Source of the DNA: Spongilla lacustris
Lineage: Eukaryota; Porifera; Demospongiae; Spongillida; Spongillidae
DNA length: 64,000 nt
Direction: 5' to 3'
Assembly (NCBI GenBank): GCA_949361645.1
Contig: OX442435.1
Location: forward strand, 4,822,220-4,886,219
The first letter of the stretch is position 1. Every line of letters starts with the position of its first letter. The position numbers and the translations under genes were made by a program. Below, piece after piece: positions 34,331 to 45,291 of the stretch. The notes beneath the pieces were generated by a model that did not search any database, was not told where the DNA came from, and saw only the letters and a list, made by a program, of their open reading frames with translations.

Positions 34331-35743
34331 GTGGTAAAAGGCTGTCCACTCCACCATCGCTATGCCTAGACTCTCCTCAACAGGCTACTCAATCAGCCTG
34401 GTTTTTGTAGTGTCATATTTCCACAATACTTATGCCACTAAGCTATGGGTGGGGTATACATGTACAGTGGAAATCGTGATACTTGTCGTTAAATTTTTTT
34501 GGGTGTGTTTTAATGTTAGCTTGATTTTTTAACATTAACTGTATGCAGTATTGAAAATCTAGTGTTGTTGACCAAACATTTGTAAACAAGTACCGGAAAT
34601 AAGTAAGTGTCACGTGACTAACACGTCTGTTTGTTTTTGTTTTTAAGTGTCCCAGTCCAAAAAACGGATTTGTAGCATATTTCTCAGCTCTGAGGCAGCA
34701 GATCAACACAAAATTTGGTATATAAGAGAAAAACAAACCTGCCAAACGTTTGGCCGAGTCATATTTCAAACCCGGAAAATACTTTGTGTGTTTTCATGGG
34801 ATAAACGTTTGTTTAGGTCGAAAAGCGTTTTACATGCTGCTTTGCACAGTGGGCATTGTACGCGACAGTACATCGATTTGTATACCGAGGGATGGCTATT
34901 GAACCGTAGACACCTATGTTTACAACGTAACAGTAAGTTTTACCGTCAAAATACTGCTTGCAAACGTTGAATCGTAAGAAACACGCCATTTTCGAGTGAA
35001 CTCATTACAATTGTTACGTTATTGTAACAATTTCATAATATTAATTAAAGTTTCGATGGTGTGGCTGAAGACGGGAACGGTTTCAATTGCGAAAATGGTT
35101 CTTCTAAGAACCAAACATCAACCAGCGAAAAAAAAGCGGCGAGCAAGTAAAGAGGCAAGTCATGTGTGGGTACCTTTGAAGCGAAGAAAGGCTCCGAGGG
35201 GTGATCCCGAAGCTGCCGCTTCGAAGCGATAGTCGCGGTCAGCAAAGCAGGTTCCTCAAAAAGCAGGACGAATGCTACTATCGCAGAGAGTGCAGCCAAG
35301 GACACAGCGGTTCACTTGCATGATTCCGGGCTCGCCTCTGCACGTTCTGGCGCACGGATCCAATTGGATCCGATGTTAGCCGGTTGTACGATGACAGTAC
35401 ACGTGTGCGGACCGATAGGAAACGGCCGTGGAAGCGAGGCTCGTTTGGTCGCACGTTTTCACACGCTGATAATTCGTCTGCCTACCCCGTACGAGTTGTT
35501 CGGATCGTCTAACAACACAGTACGACTGTCAACCTGGCCCCGTACGGTCTGTTTGTATCGTTTACCTGGCCCCGTTTTGATCGTCTACCTACTCTGTACG
35601 AGCTTTCAACCCACCCCGTACGTATCTATGGTAGAACATGCAGCCTGCCGATCGACGCCATACATTTTGACACCGCGCCTCGCTCGCAAATAAACTTGGC
35701 CACACTTTTAAGTTTCTGTGAATCTCAAATTAGAAAAATACAC

Positions 35744-35746
<3 letters not shown>

Positions 35747-35803
<57 letters not shown>
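35747..35803. repeat. (CA)n microsatellite
   Basis: About 28 uninterrupted CA dinucleotides. Confidence 0.98.
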
Positions 35804-35805
<2 letters not shown>

Positions 35806-36604
35806 TTTCTCTTCCGTTTAGTGCGTCAATTGCCTCTCCATTTATATAGGCCTGTTTCTGTCCGCGCGTCTTCTATTTCTGATAATGCAATACACGATCT
35901 GAGATTGTTGCCAATAAGACAAAACCTTACCTCCTCACTTTGCTCGGGTAGGGATGCTGCCTTGTGCAAACAACTTGCTTGCACCCTTGAATTGCCTTGA
36001 ATTCCCAGGATCCCTGTGTGCATGTACAATAACAAATAAACTATATGTACATTACCTCGAATAACGTAACTGTGCTGCATATACGACCTTCGCTGCTACA
36101 GCCTTCTGCCTTATAAAGTACTGAACAGCCACAAGTAGCTTCTCCGATGGTATAAATTGTAACGGAACTGCATCAAGAACTGTGTGAGTGTGCATGAGAC
36201 GGGGTAAAAAAACACAAACCTTACCTATGTCAGTTATAGGTATATAGTTCAGGGCCTAGTTCGTTCAAAACACGCAGCATTAGTCTTTCATGGTGACCTT
36301 ACAGAATCGAGATCGCAGTAAGATTGAATAATCCACCGTTACTTACTGAGTTGCTGTCTCTTGCACGCAGCGCGAACACTGGCCATTGCGGTAATTGAAA
36401 GGACGCGCGTACGTCTATATCATAAAAGGCTAGGTAAATAATCATCCTACCATTTGCGAGGCCAGTCTGAGTGAGTCAAGTCACGTTGCTATATACCGGA
36501 TGCAAAATTGCAGAACTGTTTAAACGCGAGGGCATATTGTGCGGGTAACTAGACACGTGACCAGATGGTCATAAATGTAAAACATATACATAAACTTTGT
36601 ATAG

Positions 36605-37965
36605 ACAATTATTCGCTTGATCAAATTAGAGTCCTTCCAGGGAAGGAAGAGATGGCACCTCTCACACGCAGTATGGGGGAGCACTTATTGGAGAACACTG
36701 CATAGAGAGATGTTTGGATGTGTGTACTCCAAGCACATATCAGTCATCCATTACCTTGCCTTCAATGCTTTCTCATGAGGATGAGAAACTGAGTGTAAGG
36801 AGAGTGTGTAAAAATGTCTCAGTATGTACCTTGTTACAATCATTCGCAGCCCTTCCAGGGAAGGAAGAGATGGCACCTCTCACAGGCAGGGTAGATCTCT
36901 GCTACGTGGATGGATGGGGAGCACTTATTGGAGAACACTGCGTAGAGAGATGTTTGGATGTTTGTACTCCAAGCACACATCAGTCATCCATTACCTTGCC
37001 TTCAATACAAGACAATGCTTTCTCATGAGGATGAGAAACAGAGTGTAAGGAGAGTGTGTAAGAATGTCTCAGTACGTACCTTGTCGCTATCATTCGCTTG
37101 TTCAAATTAGAGTCCTTCCAGGGAAGGAAGAGATGGCACCTCTCACACGCAGTACGGGGGAGCACTTATTGGAGAACACTGCGTAGAGAGATGTTTGGAT
37201 GTGTGTAATCCAAGCACACATTAGTCATCCATTACCTTGCCTTCAATACAAGGCAATGCTTTCTCATGAGGATGAGAAACATTGTGTAAGGAGAGTGTGT
37301 AAGAATGTCTCAGTACGTACCTTCCAATCATTCACTTGATCAAATTAGAGTCCTTCCAGGGAAGGAAGAGATGGCACCTCTCACACGCAGTATGGGGGAG
37401 CACGTATTGGAGAACACTGCGTAGAGAGATGTTTGGATGTTTGTACTCCAAGCACACATCAGTCATCCATTACCTTGACTTCAATACAAGGCAATGCTTT
37501 CTCATGAGGATGAGAAACATTGTGTAAGGAGAGTGTGTAAGAATGTCTCAGTACGTACCTTCCAATCATTCACTTGATCAAATTAGAGTCCTTCCAGGGA
37601 AGGAAGAGATGGCACCTCTCACACGCAGTATGGGGGAGCACGTATTGGAGAACACTGCGTAGAGAGATGTTTGGATGTTTGTACTCCAAGCACACATCAG
37701 TCATCCATTACCTTGACTTCAATGCTTTCTCATGAGAATAAGAAACAGAGTTGTAAGGAGAGTGAATAAAAATGTCTCAGTACGTACCTTGTTACAATCA
37801 TTTCAGTCCTTCCAGGGAAGGAAGAGATGGCACCTCTCACAGGCAGGGCTACGTGGATGGATGGTGAGCACTTATTGGAGAACACTGCGTAGAGAGAAGT
37901 TTGGATGTTTGTACTCCAAGCACACATCAGCCAACCATTACCTTGCCTTCAATCATGTTTTCTGT
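36605..37965. repeat. ~240-bp tandem array, six copies
   Basis: Copies begin near 36629, 36850, 37110, 37350, 37588 and 37806 with 'ccttccagggaaggaagaga', then 'ggagaacactgc', 'agagagatgtttggatgt', 'aagcacacatcagtcatcca' and 'ctcatgaggatgagaaac'. Unit length varies (220-258 bp) by small indels. Confidence 0.88.
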
Positions 37966-39744
37966 TTCAAATCCTACACGCAGACACTCAAACGATGACG
38001 CGCAGTAAAGATGTGCTGACGGAATCAGATGTCTTGGAATAACCTGACCAGGCTGTGACAAAAAAAAAGACGCTGGCACCTCCTAGAGGTTTTCTGCAAA
38101 AACTGGTGGCTGGTACGGGCCCGTGCTGATGTACTAGTAATCCGTCTTACATCGGCGTGAGAGTACAGATCTGTCACGCCCACTGCCGATCTTACGGTGA
38201 GCCTCGGCCCGACTTTGGTGCTAAAGCCTATGGGACTGACTACGTCAGTACTCTAACTTTTCAATTTATCTGACGTCCGATGTGCTGTCTACATGTAACA
38301 GAAGTGATTGAGTACGATATATGTACATATACGAGGCCATACCATTGTTGGTACATGTAATATCAACTCCTTCAACTTCAGGACTAGTGATCGCACAGCC
38401 ATGGTTAGCAAGTTGGTGCTCGAAGTAGGTGGATTTGCACACAAACTCTACACAGTGATCACAATATTAAAAGTCTTTAATTTGCCGCTAATTATTATGA
38501 CTCAAGAAAAATAATTTCATTGCGTGTATTTAGTGTCTTTGCAGACGGTTTGATCGTACGGCCCACGCTCCAAATATCTACCGTACGGTCCAAGGAAACA
38601 ATGACTGCCTACCCACGTTTCGCTGTTTACACGTCGGGTGTATTGACGGCGGGAATTAATCGTCACACGTATTTGGACGGCTGAACCGCTGTGGGAATTG
38701 GAGTCCCTCGCTGTGTCCCATAGTGATGCAAGAGCGTTTGCACATAGATATTAGTTGAACTACATAGAGGTGTCCAACGAAATGTCTCCCACTGATGCCC
38801 AAACAAATGTGAGTCACATGTTTTTGGTATGTTCCAGAACTATCGGACGACTCCGATTCTTTGGCTGCACTCTCTGCGATAGTAGCATACGTCCTTCTGC
38901 TCTTTGAGGAACTTGCTTCGCTGACCGACTACTGCTTCAAAGTGGTAGCTTCGGGATTACCCCTCCGAGCCTTCCTTCGCTTCAACGATGCCCAAGCATG
39001 ATTTGCCTCTTTACTAGTTTCAGTGCCACTTTTGTATGCTGGTTGATGCTTGGTTCTCGTATTCGCCGTTCCCATTTTCAGCCATAACACAAAACGTTCC
39101 TTTAATTAATTGCCAATAACGTCATAATTGTAATGAGATTCACTCGAAAATGGCGTGTTTTCTAAGCTTCAACGTTTGCAAGCAGAATTTTGACGGTAAA
39201 ATTAACTGTTACGTTGTAAGCATAGGTGTCTATGGTGCAATAACCATCCCTCGGTATAAAAATCGATGTACTGTCGCGTATAACGCCCACTGTGCAAAGC
39301 AGCATGCTAAACGCTTTTCGACCTAAACAAACGTGTCTCCCATGAAAACACACAAAGTATTTCCCGGGTTTGAAACATGACTCGGCCAAACGTTTGGCAG
39401 GTTTGTTTTTCTCTTATATACCAAATTTTGTGTTGATCTGCTGCCTCAGAGCTGAGAAATATGCTACAAATTGACTGGGGACACTTGTAAACAAAAACAA
39501 ACAGACGTGTTAGTCACGTGACACTTACTTATTTCCGGTACTTGTTTACAAATGTTTGGTCAACAACACTGTGTTGTCAGATTTTCAATACTGCATACAG
39601 TTAATGTTAAAAAATCAAGCTAACATTAAAACACACCCAAAAAATTTTAACGACAAGTATCACGATTTCCACTGTACGTACATGTACGTTTAAAGAACCG
39701 GTCCGCTCCGTCCAGAATTTATACTTATTCAGCGTGAAGTAATC

Positions 39745-40010
39745 AGTTTGGATTTGTTATTGTCCGCCTGTATAACAGCAGCGTATGGTCAAATTAGGCA
39801 GTCTTTTTGGTCCTAGGACCAAATCAGGCTGCTTGCTTTTGTCCGCTTATGCATGCATAGGACCAAAATAAGCAGCGTAGGACCAAATGAGGCAGCCTGT
39901 TTGGTCCTAGGACCAAATTAAGCAAAGCCTGTAATAGTCCGCCGGACCAAAACAGGCTGCCTGAAACGGTCCTAGGACCATTTCAGGATAGGACAAAATC
40001 AGCCGTGACA
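39745..40010. repeat. Palindromic subterminal repeats of the Ginger-like element
   Basis: Repeated perfect palindromes TTTGGTCCTAGGACCAAA (two clear copies) and variants (GGTCCTAGGACC, TCCGCCGGACC, GCATGCAT) separated by 10-25 bp. The left end carries fewer copies (32071-32140). Confidence 0.8.
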
Positions 40011-40189
40011 GGTCTATTCAAAACAGATGTGTTATTTCTTAACAAGAAAATTGAATTAGTTAGCCGCCCGCTCGCTATCAGCAAATCGGGGTCGATCGCG
40101 ACCCAAAGTTTGTGAATGAATAGGACCGTAACATATATAAAGTGGATAGGCATCATTTTTCATTTCATTCATCAGTGATTCTGACGATA

Positions 40190-41342
40190 ATGAGTTCGAG
40201 CGCCGTTCTCAACACTGAACAATCATTGGCGCCTGGTGAACAACTGTTAAGTGCCAACGGTAAACATCAGCTTATATATACCAGATGGACGGAAATACAG
40301 TCTAAGCAGCGGATCCAAATCAGTGGCCTTCTGGTGTACTGGGATTCTAAATGGATCACCAAAAAAAGCCGTTATGCAGGAGGATAGAAAATTGGGGCTC
40401 TATGATGCCATGGACAAATCATCCATACTGCATGGGCCTCTCAAACTGGCGGCGTGGGTAAAGCATCTAACTACAGGCTCAGCATGCAAGATGACCGCAA
40501 CATTGTCATTTATGACTGTCACAGCAAGGCTATCTATGCATCAAATACCTTCTTCGAGATTGCCACATGGTACTACACAATGGAGAGGGTTTGAAAAACC
40601 TTCAGAATAAAAAGGTTCCGCTCTATTTGGCGACTCATTATAATCTCTGCTTTGGGCAGCTCAGTGAAGTGAAATCTGGTGGATACAACATTGCAATGGG
40701 TCTTAATGCTGCTCAGGTGAAAGAACAGATCACTACGCAGGCTCCGGGCGTAAAAATTTATGCCGGACTTAATGACGGAGGAATTAAGTCCACTGTAGTA
40801 CACAACCGGATGCACAACAACCGCTCGACCATCAACATTGTCAAGTGGCTTAAGGCTAACGGCTACGGTGGAATTTCAATTGATGCAGAAAAGAAATGAC
40901 GGCATGATGTCCGTAGCTGAGCTTGTAACTCAACTCGGCGGAAGCTTCAAGTCGGCAGGTTATTGCCGTGTCGGTCCCTTGGCCTGGTAATGGCCCGGTG
41001 AGCCTTTATGGTTCAAATGCGGTGCAGGCTTTCAATGAAAACGTGGATGCCGTGGAACTTCAGGACTACTCTTCTGGTCCTACGTCAGAGGATGCACAAG
41101 TGTGGGTGTCAGCAGGGGTTAGAGCAAGAATATTAATGGGCGGAGTCTCTACTGAAAATGGCCCAGTGCAAACTTCACTTGAAGATACGAAGAAATGGAC
41201 GACGTACGCTTTGGAAAATGGTCTTAGAGGTATGTTTAGCTGGCGCCTGGATAACGATCATGGTTCGGATGGCGAAGAAGAAGACATAAACCCGACTTAT
41301 ACCGGAGCAAGAGCGATTCACGAAGTAGTATACTCTGTCTGA
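40190..41342 (+). pseudogene. Decayed bulb-type lectin plus GH18-like protein gene
   Basis: Intronless, in at least five alternating frames. The first third matches B-lectin (GNA-type) repeats: LAPGEQLLSANGKHQLIY (about 40228), AVMQEDRKLGLYDA (about 40370) and YRLSMQDDRNIVIYDCHSKA (about 40463). The rest resembles a GH18 glycosidase barrel: VPLYLATHYNL, KIYAGLNDGG, then GYGGISIDAE at about 40862-40891, which keeps the D-x-E of the GH18 active-site strand. VELQDYSSG and GLRGMFSWRLDND follow to the stop after 41339. Shifts fall near 40282, 40430, 40600, 40894 and 40965. It begins only 180 bp beyond the Ginger-like element. GH18 assignment is moderate; the lectin part is clear. Confidence 0.68.
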
Positions 41343-41917
41343 ACAAATTGATCTTTAAAATGTCCGTGCATGCATATCGCATGTTACAGAATGTAGTTCC
41401 TTTTTGTATACTACATATGATGTACAGGGGAGAACATTCGTTGGCCAAAGATTTTTTTTCCCCATCAATTCCTTCTCAGTAGTCTTACGTCTGTTAACTT
41501 GAAATCCAATTGAACACATTTGTTTCTAAATTAAAGTACATGGCAATGTATAACTTCAATTCATATCAACTCATAAGTCCAATTACATGTAGGTATTAGG
41601 TTAGGTTTGTTTTTATAACGTTTTTGAAATGAATGCTGCTGAATAAATTCGACTGACTTAAGACATGAAAATCATGTAACCAATAGTGGAAAGAGAGTAC
41701 TTGCATTTTAAAATAAGAGCCTCCAATGTTGCAATTATGATACCTTAGAGAAACACTGATGACTTAGCTACGATCTGAACTTGGTATATATGTCATTTAC
41801 ATAGACTAGTAATCATGTATAATGTTATACTCAGTATTAGTACTGATACCATGCAGTGAATCAGTGTTCTGTAAATTTATTAAAAGTGATCATGATCTGT
41901 GTCAACTCAACTTGTAA
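41343..41917. other. No feature recognised
   Basis: AT-rich sequence between the lectin pseudogene and the next MITE. Confidence 0.4.
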
Positions 41918-41924
41918 ACAGTAT

Positions 41925-42779
41925 CAGAGATAATATATAGAGGGATTGGAAACGGGGCCAATCAACACTAATCAACGCGCGCATTCCTCGAACGAATCCT
42001 TACAAGCGGTTAGATAGAACTTAGAAAATTTTACAACAGACACCCAGGATGGAGGGAGTGTGACACTTTATTCCTCGCACTCAGCATGGTCAATGATCGT
42101 ACCCAAGCCACCAGTGAATTGGGACAAAGGGAAGGAGACACTGCGTGAGTTTATTACTGATGAAAGTGCCGAAACATCGATTTTCTTCTGCCCATCCATC
42201 ACCTTTGAAGAAATGTACAGAACGATTGGGACGTGGTTTACCTTTAAAAACATGTGATGGGCACACAACCAACATAGCTCTACCATAATAATATATTAAA
42301 ACCAGCTACCATCGTAACAAAAAGCCGTGGCTCCCCCAGAGAGTAAGGGTACCCAAAACATCATAGCGAGGTTTCTGAAGATGCTATACGCAAACAACAT
42401 AGCGATGGGCACATACTAGACTATGAGCAGTAAATACACAAATAATGACGTGGACAGTTTATTTAGATCGACGGATTCTCCCCCCAAAGTAAAAAAATGG
42501 CCATTTTTATTTTATTTTTTGGTTAAACAATGGCGCAAAATCGAATCTATAAGTACTCAATGAATCTTTAGTTGATCGTCTATCGACTACTGTATTTAAA
42601 CTTGAGAAAGGATGTTTCATTACCTTGTGACATTCAAGACTTCAATTCAAGCCTGCAATTCCGCCCCCTTTTTTGGTCAACGTAGGTGCGATTCACGCGT
42701 GCAAGGATAGGGCGCGCTAAAATTGCTAAAGTATATGGCGCACGTGATTTGTTTCCAATCCCTTTATATATTATCTCTG
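41925..42779. mobile_element. MITE, CAGAGATAATATA termini, 7-bp TSD
   Basis: The left end CAGAGATAATATATAGAGGG and the right end (inverted) CAGAGATAATATATAAAGGG share ~29 bp up to GGATTGGAAAC. The flanks repeat ACAGTAT (41918-41924 and 42780-42786). CAG-type ends suggest hAT, though 7 bp rather than 8 is unusual. A 65-codon open frame inside (42060-42254) has no recognisable motif. Confidence 0.75.
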
Positions 42780-42861
42780 ACAGTATCCATGTAGATATGT
42801 TTCATACTCTGGCAGTAGTGTATCAGTGAATTCGTAACATTGAGGTCACCTCACTCCATGC

Positions 42862-43250
42862 ACCAGGGGAATAGTAGGTAAGGGGAGGAGTAGGGGTAGT
42901 AGGTAAGGGGAGGAGTAGGGGTAGTAGGTAAGGGGAGGAGTAGGGGTAGTACTAGGTAAGGGGAGGAGTAGGGGTAGTAGTAGGTAAGGGGAGGAGTAGG
43001 GGTAGTAGGTCATGGGTGTCCCCGGGGGGGGGGGGGGGGGGGCGTGTCTCTTCCCCCCCCCCCCCCCCACTTCTAATAACATGTTTAAAGTCGCACCCCC
43101 CCCCCCTGGTGGCTGAATCAGCCAAAAGCGGACAACACCCCCCATAGTAATAATGGCGTCCCCTTACCCTATCATGGCACCACCCTTCCAGAAATGCTGG
43201 GGGCGCCCATGGTAGTAGGTAAGGGGAAGAGTAGGGTACATAAGGGTATG
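42862..43250. repeat. 23-bp minisatellite split by a 201-bp insert
   Basis: The unit is close to GTAGGTAAGGGGAGGAGTAG plus GGG, at 42862-43010, and resumes at 43212. The interruption at 43011-43211 has inverted ends CATGGGTGTCCCC / GGGGGCGCCCATG, poly-G and poly-C runs, and the 'ggctgaatcagcc...agcggacaacacccc' motif also seen near 23.25 kb. GTAGTAGGT borders both sides but is part of the repeat, so the duplication is not decisive. Confidence 0.72.
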
Positions 43251-43811
43251 CAGGTATCTCGTCCGCCATTATACACATCTAACATTAGAGTACCAAGCTT
43301 CCTTATGTTGTTGTAAGAGGCATCACAAAAGGAAGGTTCTGTGACTTTGATTGCATCAATAACACAAATATCATGTAGAAATTAACCAATTTTTTTTATG
43401 CATGCTCAGTGCCTTGTTAAGCAATGCACATGCACTAAATTCACAAACAGCTGACCTTTTGTGCTAATCATGGGTGGATTTTGCAAAAGGCATCGTTTCG
43501 CCCATTTAACAGTTGTAGCCTTTGCGAGGCTACCTTTATATTCCCTAAGTTTGCTTTTTTTAGTTCATACAGGGAGAAGCTAAAAAGTGCAGAAAATGAA
43601 CACATGCAATGAAAATACACCTACATGTACATGGGGTACTTGATAAACAGAAGCCATGTTAACACTGTTAATTGACCTGTTTTTTATTGACGACAGGGCA
43701 AGGTCACTAACAGTTTTCCCAGAATTCTATAGTTTACATAGGATAGCCCTACAGTGTAGCGCTTGTAACACACACTGATGCTACTTTTAAAAATAAGTTG
43801 TAACGTCTGTA

Positions 43812-45289
43812 CAGTGGAGATCGTGATAGTTGAACGGAAAAAAATTTGACATTAATTTTATGTTTCTTTGAATTTAAAACAATAACCACATGTGATATTG
43901 AAAATCTAACTGCACAGATACATGGGCTATACAATTGTCATCAAGTAATAAAAAATATGGTGTGTCACGTGACTGTCACGTTCTACCACTTTCGTTTTCA
44001 GTGACCCCAGTCTTGTCAACTGAGTTTTCCTATTTATCTTCACTCAGGGATAGCGGATCCGGATGATTATTGGGATGTAGCTTAAGCACCAACCTCTAAT
44101 TGATTTGGCCGAGCCATATTCTGAACCCGGGAAACCGTTCGGTTATTGTCGAGCGATACGTAGCTTATATGGACTAAAAGTGTTAAGCATTTTGTTTTTC
44201 GAAGCGCTCGATTCATGCTAGATAAAGCATTCAGTTATTCCGAAGGATGATCATTGCATCGTTTGGGCCCATTTTACAATGTACCAGCTTGTTTTTCATT
44301 TAGGATTCGGGTTGCCTAACTTCTGGCTTCAAAAACAGCACCATTTCGGATGAATTTCATTAAAACAATGCCTTTATAAACAGTTTATTCTCAGTTATGG
44401 CTAAGTAAGTGGGCGGTGGTTAGTTGGGCGTAGCCCGACCTTCGCGTATTGCCGGCGGAAGCCAATACGCGAAGGTCGGGCTACGCCCAACTAGGCGGTG
44501 GTACGACTCAAACCAAGAACGGTTCTTTTCAGAACCAAGCATAATCCATCTGTGAACGACGGCGGAGAGCAGCGCGTACTTAAATTGGGCATCGCTGCAG
44601 GAGAGAAAAGTTCCGAGTGTAATCCCAGCGATGCATGCCCCTCCGCCATCGGTCACAGCTGAAAAGAACCATTTTCAGCTTGAGTCGTACCACCGGACCG
44701 CCCACTTTATAAGCAATAACTGATTATAACAGCACGTTCTAATGAAATTCATCTGAAAATGGTGCGTTTTTAAAGCCAGAAGTTTGGCAACCGGAATTTT
44801 AGTGGAAAAACAAGCTGGTACACTGTAAAAAGGGGCCCAAACGATGCAGTAATCTTCGCTCGGAACAACTACATGCTTCGATTAGCATGAATCGAGCGCT
44901 TCGAAACACAATATGGCAAACACGTATAGTCTTTAAGCTACGTATTACTCGACAATAACCGAACGGTTTCCCGGGTTCAGAATCTGGCTCGGCCTAATCA
45001 ATTAGAGTTTGGTGCTTAAGCTACATCCCAATAATCGTCCGGATCCGCTATCCCTGAGTGAAGATAAATAGGAAAACTCAGTTGACAAGACTGGGGTCAC
45101 TGAGAATGAAAGTGGTAGAACGTAACAGTCACATGATGCATTATATTTTTGTCTACTTGATGACAATTGTATAGCCCAATTATCTGTGCAGTTAGATTTT
45201 CAATATCACATGTGGTTATTATTTTAAATTCAAGTAAACATAAAATTAATGTCAATTTTTTTTTCGTTCAACTGTCACGATCTCCACTG
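43812..45289. mobile_element. Second pogo-like foldback element, TA target site
   Basis: Ends CAGTGGAGATCGTGATAGTT and its inverse, each bordered by TA (43810-43811 and 45290-45291). Long inverted arms (about 600 bp) share blocks such as 'tcagggatagcggatccgga' and 'cgaacggtttcccgggttca' (inverted in the left arm). The termini closely resemble the 34465-39674 element, so they form one family. The centre holds a nested 73-bp MITE at 44421-44493. Confidence 0.82.
44421..44493. mobile_element. 73-bp palindromic MITE with 9-bp TSD
   Basis: Inverted ends TAGTTGGGCGTAGCCCGACC with a near-perfect stem of about 31 bp and a short loop. Flanked by GGCGGTGGT on both sides (44412-44420 and 44494-44502). 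Relatives are at 17207 and, truncated, at 32458. Confidence 0.82.
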
Positions 45290-45291
45290 TA

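Larger units (their letters stand above)
34465..39674. mobile_element. Large foldback element, pogo/Tc1-like ends, TA target site
   Basis: Both ends are CAGTGGAAATCGTGATACTT in inverted orientation, each bordered by TA (34463-34464 and 39675-39676), the Tc1/mariner-type duplication. Arms of roughly 870 bp (to about 35330, and from about 38840) are inverted copies with frequent small differences. The interior contains a CA microsatellite and a ~240-bp tandem array. Each arm encodes a similar short basic reading frame (RTKHQPA ... LKRRKA) of unknown meaning. No DDE transposase is recognisable. Confidence 0.82.
32048..40010. mobile_element. Ginger-like DNA transposon, ~8 kb, with nested insertion
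   Basis: Termini TGTCACG (32048) and CGTGACA (ending 40010) are flanked by a perfect 4-bp duplication GGTC (32044-32047 and 40011-40014). TGT...ACA ends with 4-bp TSDs are, as I recall, characteristic of Ginger elements, whose transposase resembles gypsy integrase. A decayed integrase lies inside (33655-34330). Both subterminal regions carry GGTCC/GGACC palindromes with linkers such as 'ccaaaataggc' and 'ccaaaacaggc'. Of the ~8 kb, 34465-39674 is a later foldback insertion, so the original was ~2.75 kb. It also holds a helicase fossil on the minus strand and a partial TAGTTGGGC MITE at 32458. Confidence 0.75.

Noticed and set aside
36605..37965. CRISPR-like spacing of repeats
   Set aside because: Units are ~240 bp tandem copies without short conserved repeats separated by unique spacers; the genome is eukaryotic.
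42060..42254. 65-codon open frame as a gene
   Set aside because: It lies inside a MITE, shows no motif and has an overlapping antisense open frame; it cannot be supported.
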